From positions 1 through 23,374 of the forward strand of contig JBAXTB010000044.1 of NCBI GenBank assembly GCA_037130425.1: a DNA stretch of 23,374 nucleotides. Direction: 5' to 3'. Of the stretch, positions 1 to 6,197 are shown in pieces (positions within the stretch are counted from its first letter, which is position 1; every line of letters starts with the position of its first letter). This DNA is from M3007 sp037130425 (GTDB lineage Bacteria > Bacteroidota > Bacteroidia > Chitinophagales > Saprospiraceae). The notes below the pieces were generated by a model that saw only the letters and a program-made list of their open reading frames with translations, had not been told where the DNA came from and ran no database searches. The position numbers and the translations under genes are program-made.

Positions 1-2
1 CA

Positions 3-2282
3 ATGAAAAACTTTTTCAATTTCAACAAAAATGCAGGCGCACTGGCGGTGCTGCTTTGCTGTTTCTTTTTTAATTTGGGCGTGGGTGTCGCGCAAACAGG
101 TCAGTGGGAAATCCCCATTGAAAATAATAAAAAAATTATTGTTATTCCTGATGACAAGATCAGCGGGGCATGTGCAGATCCTGTGGGTTATTCTGGCATT
201 ATACCTTATTCATATTATTTTATGGCCGGAGGAGGTGCCGCAAAATTAGTCGATAGTGCCTTTATTAAAACGCCTGTGTCAAAATACTTCAAGGTTAATT
301 GCTGGGATTTTTTTAGCTACAAGTTATTGATACCCAATGACGGTTTAAGCCCAACATATAACATTAATTATCGGGTTAATGGCGAGGGCGTGCCACCCAG
401 TGAATTAAATTGGGAATATAATGTCGATTGTTATGTTGATGATCTTGGTACGGAAACTATTAATGGCGTGAGTTATACTGCAAAGCGTGTCAAAGGTCGG
501 ATCGTTGGCGGGACGACAAAAGCCTGGCACATGATACAATTGGACAAAAATAATTCTTTCCCTACTGTTTACAGGTGCATTGTATTGCCTATCGTGTCGG
601 TCGGCCAGTTGTATCTGGATCAACAGGTTCCTGTGCTGGGCACCACGGTTCAGCCACAAATTCCTTTTATGGTATTGCATGCCCCACCTGGCGACGGTAG
701 TTTCAGCGATTTCCAAGAAACCAAAACCACCTGCCGGGAATTTGTGAATACTTATGCCGAAGACGGCTCCAATTCCGCCAACTTAGACGTAAAACTGGGG
801 GTAGCCGGTTCAATTGGCTTTATCGTTACAACAGATTTCGAATTCTCCGTAACCTTCAGTGCCGGGCTTACGGCAGGGGATTTGTCGGTCAAAACCGATA
901 GTAAACAAACTTGTGTGACAACGAGTCAGGGGCTTTCCACGAATGCAATGACGGGGCTCCAGGGCAGTGGCGATGTGTTCGTTGGTTACGGTACGGATTT
1001 GAATTACGGTCTTTACCCCCGTGTTAGTATAGATCCCAATACATGTATTGCGAAATCGGATTCCGGTCTGATTTACGCCCCAACCGGCGAACCACGTAGG
1101 TTTACATGGACAGAGGAGCAAATTCAGAGTGATATAATTACCCAGAAACAAAAGGCCGCCAATCCAGCGAATAGTGCGCGCGAACGCAACCTAGCCCAAA
1201 ACCAGGCAGATGTATGGGAAAAAGTGTTGGCCCAAAACAATGCCAACAAAAATAACCCCAATAATGCACTCATCGAATCGCTTTCCTACAGCGCCGGCCC
1301 TACCCTCAGTCGCGAATCGACGGTCTCGATACTGGAAACTAATTCCATAGAAGTCGAACACTACATTGAATTTAATACTGGAATTTCTTCTGTGGTGGAA
1401 ATTGCCGGCTCAGGTATATCTGGTGGTTACGAATACAAAGGCTCATACCGCTACGGCAAGACTCAAACTCAGAGTGTGGATAACACACAAAAGGTGAGTT
1501 ACAACCTGAAAGATGATGACACTGGCGACCTATTCAACATGAAAGTAGTGCGCGACCCAATGTATGGCACACCTGTATTCCGCCTGGATCCTGGTACAAA
1601 AACCTCCTGCCCTTACCAAGGCGGTTATCAACGCGACCAGCCCAAACTGAAACACAATGGCACCACGAACGACCATATCACTTTGCAGGGCAATCCGGTA
1701 GGTTCTTCTGCCACTTTCAAAATAGATCTTTGCAACGACTCCAATGAACCACGTATCTACAACCTGCAACTCAACTCAGCATCCAACCTGAACGGTGCTG
1801 TGGTATCTGCAGCCGGTGTGCCACTCAATGGCAACGACGATGGACAAGTTTTCCCAGTTCCAGCCAACGGTTGTATACAAGGTTTGGTCGTGGAAGTCAA
1901 ACAACTATCCGCCAACAGCCCGCTGTCTTATCCAGACCTGGAACTGTTCCTATATGCGCCTTGCGAAAAAGACATTCAATCGAGCGTATTTGCTTCCATC
2001 TTTTTCGGCAACGCCACCGGCGTAAACGATCTGGCCGACAACAGCCTGCTCAGCGTATCGCCCAACCCGACTTCCGGTTGGTTGCAGATCAGTCTGCCGG
2101 AGGGCAATAGCCTCGAAGCCGTGCGTGTAATGGACTTGTCGGGCAAAACGGTTCGTAACCTTGAACTGGGCGCTGCTGCTTCCAAAACAGAACTTGATCT
2201 GAGCGGTTTGCCAAAAGGGATTTATGCCTTGCAGGCGCGCGCGGAAGGACAGGTGTTTGTGAAAAAAGTGGTGGTGGAGTAA
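3..2282 (+). CDS. Secreted T9SS cargo protein with C-terminal sorting domain
   Basis: Residues 1-30 form a signal peptide (short basic start, long Leu/Phe/Val core, cleavage near GVGVAQ). The last ~85 residues match a type-A type IX secretion sorting domain: SVSPNPTSG, then VRVMDLSGKTVRN, then LDLSGLPKGIYALQ and a closing KKVVVE. The product should therefore cross the outer membrane by T9SS and be released or surface-anchored. The middle (about 240-560) is beta-strand rich; two stretches alternate small/polar with hydrophobic residues (about 262-300 and 455-500). A DDDTGDLFNMKV...DPMYGTPVFRL segment resembles a module I recall from large extracellular Bacteroidota proteins. Paired cysteines suggest disulfides. 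The ATG at base 3 is followed by a complete signal peptide, so it is probably the true start, although upstream sequence is missing. Precise function unknown; adhesin, toxin-like and structural roles are all possible. Confidence 0.85.
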   Translation: MKNFFNFNKNAGALAVLLCCFFFNLGVGVAQTGQWEIPIENNKKIIVIPDDKISGACADPVGYSGIIPYSYYFMAGGGAAKLVDSAFIKTPVSKYFKVNCWDFFSYKLLIPNDGLSPTYNINYRVNGEGVPPSELNWEYNVDCYVDDLGTETINGVSYTAKRVKGRIVGGTTKAWHMIQLDKNNSFPTVYRCIVLPIVSVGQLYLDQQVPVLGTTVQPQIPFMVLHAPPGDGSFSDFQETKTTCREFVNTYAEDGSNSANLDVKLGVAGSIGFIVTTDFEFSVTFSAGLTAGDLSVKTDSKQTCVTTSQGLSTNAMTGLQGSGDVFVGYGTDLNYGLYPRVSIDPNTCIAKSDSGLIYAPTGEPRRFTWTEEQIQSDIITQKQKAANPANSARERNLAQNQADVWEKVLAQNNANKNNPNNALIESLSYSAGPTLSRESTVSILETNSIEVEHYIEFNTGISSVVEIAGSGISGGYEYKGSYRYGKTQTQSVDNTQKVSYNLKDDDTGDLFNMKVVRDPMYGTPVFRLDPGTKTSCPYQGGYQRDQPKLKHNGTTNDHITLQGNPVGSSATFKIDLCNDSNEPRIYNLQLNSASNLNGAVVSAAGVPLNGNDDGQVFPVPANGCIQGLVVEVKQLSANSPLSYPDLELFLYAPCEKDIQSSVFASIFFGNATGVNDLADNSLLSVSPNPTSGWLQISLPEGNSLEAVRVMDLSGKTVRNLELGAAASKTELDLSGLPKGIYALQARAEGQVFVKKVVVE

Positions 2283-2310
2283 ATAAAAGTATTTATTGAT
2301 AGCAATTAAT

Positions 2311-2346
2311 GCCCCTGTCGGTCTTCGGATTGGCAGGGGCTTTTTT
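2311..2346 (+). terminator. Intrinsic terminator with UUCG tetraloop
   Basis: A 13-bp stem (GCCCCTGTCGGTC pairing with GATTGGCAGGGGC, counting G-U pairs) closes on a TTCG tetraloop and is followed directly by six T. It begins 28 bases after the stop of the secreted T9SS protein, so it ends that transcript. The inner 16 bases recur in the terminator-like hairpin at 5665-5701. Confidence 0.9.
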
Positions 2347-2418
2347 GTGAAATTACGGTGTTCGGTGCTCGATATTTTCGCGTTTTGCGTGATGTTTTTA
2401 ATGCACTAAACATCCTCA

Positions 2419-3141
2419 TTATGCACTATACGCATTGTTAGGCACAAGCCTTTTATATTTTGATTTGTTTACTAGTTCATTATTAATTAAAGTATCAACT
2501 TCTACTGTCTCTTTATCTATCTCATTTTCTCTAAATTCAACTTTATTCTTTTTGATTAAACTTGAATGCATCAAGTTAATTATCAAATATTTTTCTACAA
2601 TCAAAAAACTGAATCTTATTGGGCCATTCAAATTATTTCTAATCTTTAAATCTTTATAACCATAAGCAACTGTAGCATCAGAACCCAAGGGCGTAAAACG
2701 AGTTTCATCAGTATAAATATCAACAGAATGACTATGTCTTTCGAGGATTTCAAGATTGGCATATAAACTTATGTAGTATATAAGACCAGATAATTGGCAA
2801 AGCCCACCTCCTAAAGAATTTTTCAAGTTGCCATTAACTAAAGAACGGCTTTTAACAAACCCTTTACTTTTTGATGGATTACCTATCGTATGCCAAAAAG
2901 AGAAAATTTCATTTGGGTTAATTTGAATAGATTCTATGCATTTTATAGCTATTAACAAGTTCTTCATTTTTGCTTCATTGGGTTTTAATTCCTGTTGCAA
3001 TTTTAAAGTATTCGTTAATCTATCTAAATGGTGCTTTTTTTTGGCAAAGAAGAAGTATTGTCCGTTAATTACACTGAGCACTATTCTCTTTGTTGAGTGA
3101 AGCCTTACCTTAATATAATATGGAATAATCCTTTTTATCAT
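2419..3141 (-). CDS. VanW family protein
   Basis: This 240-residue protein has the core signatures of the VanW family: FSFWHTIGNPSKSKGF (about 80-95), GGGLCQLSGLIYYISLYAN (about 111-129, with Cys115), ERHSHSV (134-140) and GSDATVAYGYKDLKIRN (153-169). VanW was first noted as an accessory gene in VanB-type glycopeptide-resistance clusters; its biochemical role is unknown, and no vanH/A/X partners are present here. No signal peptide is evident. The start codon overlaps the stop of the upstream methyltransferase by four bases (ATGA), which indicates an operon with probable translational coupling. The gene is much more AT-rich than its surroundings (16 G+C of 60 in bases 3001-3060), a sign of horizontal acquisition. 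Only a weak 7-bp hairpin without a T-run follows it (2391-2414). Confidence 0.85.
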   Translation of the reverse strand: MIKRIIPYYIKVRLHSTKRIVLSVINGQYFFFAKKKHHLDRLTNTLKLQQELKPNEAKMKNLLIAIKCIESIQINPNEIFSFWHTIGNPSKSKGFVKSRSLVNGNLKNSLGGGLCQLSGLIYYISLYANLEILERHSHSVDIYTDETRFTPLGSDATVAYGYKDLKIRNNLNGPIRFSFLIVEKYLIINLMHSSLIKKNKVEFRENEIDKETVEVDTLINNELVNKSKYKRLVPNNAYSA

Positions 3142-3812
3142 TTCTTTCTTAGAATAAAAATAAGATAAGAACTATATTCTTTTAAAAATGATTTACTCAT
3201 TAAACTATCCAATCTTACAATTATTTTCCTAAAACTTTTAGGAATAAGATGAATCGGGAAAAATGCTATGCCGTAGTAAGAAATTAATTCCCATTCTGAA
3301 CTTGTTAGATTTTTTAATAAGCTAACGCTCATTTGGTTCGCTCCATGCCAGTTAGAACTATTATAACCTGTAAGTTTTCTCCTTTTTTCAGAAGGAATAT
3401 CAAAAATAAAATAGCCTCCTTTTTTTAATACCCTGTTCACTTCGCAAAGCATTTTACTCATACTACTAACTTCTAAATGCATGAATAAATGAAAAGAGAT
3501 AACATTATCAAAAAATGAATCTTGAAATGATAGATGTTCAGCATCTTCAATTGAGATTTTCTTTAGTGGATATTTATTTTTTGAGACTTCGACCATTTTC
3601 TTACTAATGTCAATTCCGTAATCCGCGTATTTTAGAAATCTACCCGTACCACATGCTATGTCTAGATTAAACGCCGTTTCATTTTCATTCAGATACTTTA
3701 TTAATATTTCGTCCTCTTGTTTATGAATATATTGCCCATAAGAATTACTAAATCTATCAATATCATATTCTTTTGCTAAGTCATTATAATATTTTGCAAT
3801 TTCTTCTTTCAT
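3138..3812 (-). CDS. Class I SAM-dependent methyltransferase
   Basis: A 224-residue Rossmann-fold methyltransferase of the Methyltransf_11/25 type. Motif I is LDIACGTGRFL (50-60); the acidic end of strand 2 is YGIDIS; motif II/III follows as EDAEHLSFQDSFFDNVISFHLFMHL; post-motif helices include LCEVNRVLKKGGYFIFDIPS. It would transfer a methyl group from S-adenosylmethionine to a substrate that cannot be read from the sequence; small molecule, lipid or sugar acceptors are all typical of this family. It is the first gene of a two-gene unit, overlapping the VanW-family gene by four bases. Base composition is very low in G+C (14 of 60 in bases 3721-3780), unlike the genes to the right, so the pair probably arrived together. 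Confidence 0.85.
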   Translation of the reverse strand: MKEEIAKYYNDLAKEYDIDRFSNSYGQYIHKQEDEILIKYLNENETAFNLDIACGTGRFLKYADYGIDISKKMVEVSKNKYPLKKISIEDAEHLSFQDSFFDNVISFHLFMHLEVSSMSKMLCEVNRVLKKGGYFIFDIPSEKRRKLTGYNSSNWHGANQMSVSLLKNLTSSEWELISYYGIAFFPIHLIPKSFRKIIVRLDSLMSKSFLKEYSSYLIFILRKK

Positions 3813-3964
3813 GTATCTTTCTGTCTTAAGGTTGTGCCTAAAGGTTTGTGTATGAATAGTAATGGGTTTTTACTCACTAATTTTTAAGTTTAGCACTAAC
3901 CTTTGTTTTAAGTTTAAATTTTTTCGCCTCACGTGGCCTTCCCTTTATCCCGTGCTTTTTCATA

Positions 3965-4027
3965 AAAACAAAAGCAAGTTAGCTGTAAATGTACAAAATT
4001 GTACAATTCCGCCCACTTGCTTTTTTC
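3965..4027 (-). terminator. Hairpin terminator, probably for the DUF3472 gene
   Basis: Perfect 10-bp arms AAAAGCAAGT (3970-3979) and ACTTGCTTTT (4015-4024) enclose a second palindrome, TGTACAA-AA-TTGTACA (3990-4005). Read on the minus strand the stem runs into TTTTGTTTTT, as expected of a terminator for the leftward DUF3472 transcript that stops at 4219. The plus strand also has a T-run, so it may work in both directions. Confidence 0.6.
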
Positions 4028-4085
4028 TTTTGAGCGCTAAGTGTTATAATTATAGGCTTTCCGCTGTGTTGATTTTATTCCGTTG

Positions 4086-4131
4086 TTGGCGTCCTCGCCT
4101 TAGCACCTGACGACTATGGCGGGGACGCCAA
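4086..4131. repeat. GC-rich REP-like imperfect palindrome
   Basis: Arms TTGGCGTCCTCGCC (4086-4099) and GGCGGGGACGCCAA (4118-4131) pair over 14 bases with one G-U, around an 18-base loop. No T-run follows on either side, so it does not look like a terminator. It is strongly GC-rich inside AT-rich sequence and lies 11 bases from the IVP fragment. A REP element or a subterminal hairpin of an IS200/IS605-type element is possible, but nothing here decides. Confidence 0.5.
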
Positions 4132-4142
4132 TAATAGAAGGA

Positions 4143-4219
4143 GATTTAAGATGGGATTTGGAAGGGCTTATTGTTGGATTTGTGGTAGATGTTTTGGCAC
4201 GCGCTACAAATATGGATAC
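4143..4219 (-). pseudogene. 3' fragment of an IVP-type four-helix-bundle gene
   Basis: These 77 bases align without gaps to 5731-5807, the 3' end of the IVP-family gene, with 67 identities by hand count. Read on the minus strand they give VSIFVARAKTSTTNPTIS, against VSIFVASAKTATKNPSIS in the full gene, followed by PSKSHLKS against PPKSHLKS. The frame has no stop, but the normal TAA is replaced and reading would continue past the repeat. Homology ends at the stop codon of the DUF3472 gene (sharing its first plus-strand base, 4219). It is therefore a decayed or partial copy of the element at 5703-6190, in the same orientation. Confidence 0.8.
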
Positions 4220-5508
4220 TATGGCAATTTACTAAAATCGATCTTTGGCATTCCGCCTTTTGAAATGCGTGTAAACTTCGTGTTGAGCTTGGTATCCGCG
4301 TTAAAAAAACCGCCGTTTTTCAGAAAAAAGTGGTCTCCTTCCACGCCGCCGTCAAAATCGACCCGAAACCTTCTTTCCGCATTGTTGTCTCCGGTCAGTT
4401 TCGCCTTGGACAGCGCGATCCAGCGCCCCTTGGTATCGCAGGCCCATTGGTTATTCAAGCATAATTTTCTGGTTACATACCCGTTGGCAGGCTCAAAAAT
4501 TTCCAGAAAAGAATGCGCATTTTGGTACCAGGTATTGGTTTGGGGGCGTAAAAAAGAAGCGATCAGGAGCCATTGGCCGGTGTTCGCTTCCATGAAATAA
4601 GCGGTGTAAATGGTATTGCCCTTTCCATCCGGCTCCACTGAATTGAGGAATTTATACACCGTGCCCGGTTTCCACGGATAAACCAAATAGCTCTGTCCGC
4701 CGGAGCCTTCCGCGCCAAATTCTCCGATGTGAGCATCCTTGCCTTTTTTCAGCAGGCGAATTCTCTGCGCTTCCGGAATGGTCTTTGGATCATCCGTTTC
4801 AAAAGGACTCCATACGGAAAACAATATCTTTCTTTCTGTAGCCGAATTGCGTTGCATCCCAAAATAGCCTTCTCCAAAACCATTGGCCATGTAATAGGAG
4901 CCGATCGGGTCGTCGCCTTCCGGAACCGTCAGTTCATTGTAGAACCATTTGATGGTGGTGTTTTCGGGAAATTCATACCCCAAATGAACCGAAGGGCCTC
5001 TTCTGCCAAAGTGGAAGTTATCATCCTTATTGTCAGGCACATAATTGACCTTTATCGGATCCTTGTGCCGAATCTGCAATTCCTTGATGCGGGCAAAATC
5101 TGAACCGCTTTTTCGGATGCCCTGTAACTTTATCACATTATAACCCTGGAGTTTGGTATTACCCAGCTCAATTTCCCGGTCGCCGGCTTTCAGATTGTAT
5201 TCCTTCACAGTGCCATTCACCGAAATCGACAGGGTGCTGTTGCCTGTTTGTTTGATCAGCGGAAGCGCCAATTGTACGGCCTGCGTGGCTTGGAGCGAAA
5301 AGTAGATAGCAAACACGGTGTTTTTACTATTCCAGTTTTCAATGCCTTTGTCGGTAATCTCCTCCTCGGAATTGGGAGATATTTGAAAGGCATTGCCGCC
5401 CAAAGGGATGCTCACTTGTTGGGCATGGGCATTTGGGCGGTTGATCAGGCAGCAGGCGGCGAGGAGCAGCAGCGGTATGTGGCAGGGAGAGAGGGTGGGT
5501 AATTTCAT
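4219..5508 (-). CDS. Secreted DUF5077-DUF3472 protein
   Basis: A 429-residue exported protein. Residues 1-29 form a signal peptide ending ...NAHAQQ. About 33-150 resemble DUF5077, a beta-sandwich, carbohydrate-binding-like domain (GIENWNSKNTVFAIYFSL, then a KLQGYNVIKLQGIRKSG strand pair). About 155-425 match DUF3472: HFGRRGPSVHLGY, FYNELTVPEGDDPIGSYYMANGFGEGYFGMQ, LFSVWSPFETDD, GAEGSGGQSYLVYPW, FLEIFEPANGY and RRFRVDFDGG. Proteins of this pair are usually secreted by Bacteroidota and are thought to act on or bind extracellular polysaccharides, but no activity is established to my knowledge. The length looks complete. Its TAG stop lies exactly at the edge of the IVP fragment at 4143-4219. It appears to be a single-gene transcript ending at the hairpin near 4000. 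Confidence 0.85.
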   Translation of the reverse strand: MKLPTLSPCHIPLLLLAACCLINRPNAHAQQVSIPLGGNAFQISPNSEEEITDKGIENWNSKNTVFAIYFSLQATQAVQLALPLIKQTGNSTLSISVNGTVKEYNLKAGDREIELGNTKLQGYNVIKLQGIRKSGSDFARIKELQIRHKDPIKVNYVPDNKDDNFHFGRRGPSVHLGYEFPENTTIKWFYNELTVPEGDDPIGSYYMANGFGEGYFGMQRNSATERKILFSVWSPFETDDPKTIPEAQRIRLLKKGKDAHIGEFGAEGSGGQSYLVYPWKPGTVYKFLNSVEPDGKGNTIYTAYFMEANTGQWLLIASFLRPQTNTWYQNAHSFLEIFEPANGYVTRKLCLNNQWACDTKGRWIALSKAKLTGDNNAERRFRVDFDGGVEGDHFFLKNGGFFNADTKLNTKFTRISKGGMPKIDFSKLP

Positions 5509-5664
5509 TGAGAAAGGTTGGTTTACTTATAGCAACGCCAAATATCGTCACGAATTTTCGCCTCAGGAAGTGTTCACCCAAGAAATTCGTGCTCCGCTGG
5601 CAAATCTGATGGAGCAGCCATTAGATGCTGACAAGTCAGTTATTGCCGCCGGGTACTAAAAACA
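5509..5664 (+). other. Upstream region of the DUF3472 gene; possible gene-end remnant
   Basis: This stretch should contain the promoter of the leftward DUF3472 gene. On the plus strand an open frame running 5393-5659 ends ...LDADKSVIAAGY and stops (TAA) five bases before a terminator-like hairpin. Its first part is antisense to DUF3472, so the frame as a whole is not credible, but the stop-plus-terminator arrangement suggests that the last ~50 codons could be the relic of a rightward gene. I recognise no family in it. Confidence 0.3.
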
Positions 5665-5701
5665 CTCCCTCTGTCGGTCTTCGGATTTGGGAGGGCTTTT
5701 T
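5665..5701 (+). terminator. Terminator hairpin sharing its core with 2311-2346
   Basis: Outer arms CTCCC (5665-5669)/GGGAG, or CCCTC/GAGGG in the alternative register, surround TGTCGGTCTTCGGATT, the same 16-base UUCG-loop core as in the terminator at 2311-2346. A T-run follows on the plus strand, and a weaker TGTTTTT follows on the minus strand, so it may also stop leftward transcripts from comM and the IVP gene. No intact rightward gene precedes it. Confidence 0.6.
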
Positions 5702-5702
5702 T

Positions 5703-5747
5703 ATTTAAGATTTAAGATTACATGATTTAAGATTTTAGATGGGATTT
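5703..5747. repeat. Left inverted repeat of the IVP unit
   Basis: Reverse complement of 6146-6190, base n pairing with base 11893-n. Bases 5709-5747 are perfect; the only mismatch inside the 45 bases is at 5707. It is built of degenerate GATTTAAGATT units about 14 bases apart. Bases 5727-5747 also encode the end of the IVP-family protein (KSHLKS and the TAA stop). Confidence 0.95.
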
Positions 5748-6113
5748 GGGAGGGCTAATTGATGGATTTTTAGTGGCTGTTTTGGCACTCGCTACGAATA
5801 TGGATACCAATTCGTTATTCTCTTTGATAAGCCCGGATAGTTTGCCTTGCGCAAACCAGCCTCTTTGCTCTATTAGTTTTAGACATATCAAAGTTTCTCG
5901 AAGTTCCTTTAAGCAAATTTTCATTTTGTGAACAAAATCCTCTTTGGATTCAGCTCCTTGGGCCTCTCCATAATTAAGTGCGGGTGAAGTGGCCGAACGA
6001 ATAATTTGTGAGCCTATATGCTTGGCCGCAAAGGTCTTGGGCATTTTTTCCGCCATGTCAATAACCCTCGAAGCAAATTCAATTAAGCGTGTTTCAAGTT
6101 CAATCGCTTTCAT
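5727..6113 (-). CDS. Four-helix bundle protein, 23S rRNA intervening-sequence protein (IVP/S23) family
   Basis: A 128-residue, almost wholly helical protein of the IVP (PF05635-like) family, related to the Avd accessory proteins of diversity-generating retroelements. Typical segments are LIEFASRVIDMAEKMPKTFA, HIGSQIIRSATSPALNYGEA, DFVHKMKICLKELRETLICL and LIKENNELVSIFVASAKTA, one per helix. Family members form pentameric four-helix bundles with a basic surface and are thought to bind nucleic acid; the in vivo role is unknown. I start at the ATG at 6113 (MKAIELETRL, the usual family start); an upstream TTG at 6134 would add seven residues. The tail after helix 4 (NPSISPPKSHLKS) is low-complexity, and its last part is encoded by the left inverted repeat. 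The gene lies 84 bases downstream of comM on the same strand, with the right repeat in between. Confidence 0.85.
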   Translation of the reverse strand: MKAIELETRLIEFASRVIDMAEKMPKTFAAKHIGSQIIRSATSPALNYGEAQGAESKEDFVHKMKICLKELRETLICLKLIEQRGWFAQGKLSGLIKENNELVSIFVASAKTATKNPSISPPKSHLKS

Positions 6114-6145
6114 TATTGTAATGATTGTTGTCAATGATCAATCTT

Positions 6146-6190
6146 AAATCCCATCTAAAATCTTAAATCATGTAATCTTAAATCTCAAAT
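6146..6190. repeat. Right inverted repeat of the IVP unit
   Basis: Partner of 5703-5747. It begins 33 bases upstream of the preferred start codon of the IVP-family gene and ends 8 bases before the comM stop codon at 6198. One further GATTTAAGAT unit sits on its inner side (6141-6150), so the right side carries one more repeat unit than the left. Confidence 0.95.
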
Positions 6191-6197
6191 CAAAACC

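Larger units (their letters stand above)
3813..4218. other. Non-coding stretch between accessory genes
   Basis: I see no convincing gene in these 406 bases. A short open frame at 3862-4110 on the + strand has no recognisable motif and crosses a terminator-like hairpin. What the stretch does hold is an inverted-repeat terminator (3970-4024), a GC-rich REP-like hairpin (4086-4131) and the 3' fragment of an IVP-type gene (4143-4219), each listed separately. The upstream region of the methyltransferase (3813-3900) is AT-rich; I could not identify a confident Bacteroidota promoter (TTTG, 19-21 bases, TAnnTTTG) in it. Confidence 0.6.
5703..6190 (-). mobile_element. Candidate IVP element: four-helix-bundle gene within inverted repeats
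   Basis: A 488-bp unit in which a small gene is enclosed by 45-base inverted repeats (5703-5747 and 6146-6190, one mismatch; 39 bases perfect). RNA from this region could fold into a long hairpin with the coding sequence in the loop, the same plan as intervening sequences found in some 23S rRNA genes, which may also carry an IVP gene. No rRNA surrounds it here: it sits between comM and the DUF3472 gene. The left repeat overlaps the last seven codons of the gene, including its stop. A diverged copy of the 3' end lies at 4143-4219. I see no target-site duplication and no transposase. Mobility is inference; the symmetry and the second partial copy are seen directly. Confidence 0.6.

Noticed and set aside
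2419..3141. Vancomycin-resistance cluster, because of the VanW-family gene
   Set aside because: No ligase, dehydrogenase, dipeptidase or VanR/VanS genes are nearby; the family is common outside resistance clusters.
3862..4110. 82-codon open frame on the + strand
   Set aside because: It runs through a terminator-like double palindrome, has no recognisable motif, and looks like a chance frame in non-coding AT-rich sequence.
4151..4600. 149-codon frame opposite the DUF3472 gene
   Set aside because: It begins in the antisense of the IVP fragment and continues as antisense of a well-supported coding region.
5703..6190. CRISPR-like reading of the GATTTAAGATT repeats
   Set aside because: The units are degenerate, only about 14 bases apart, lack unique spacers, are arranged as two inverted blocks, and have no cas genes nearby.
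5703..6190. Diversity-generating retroelement, suggested by the Avd-like four-helix protein
   Set aside because: No reverse transcriptase gene and no template/variable repeat pair with adenine-specific changes is present in the window.
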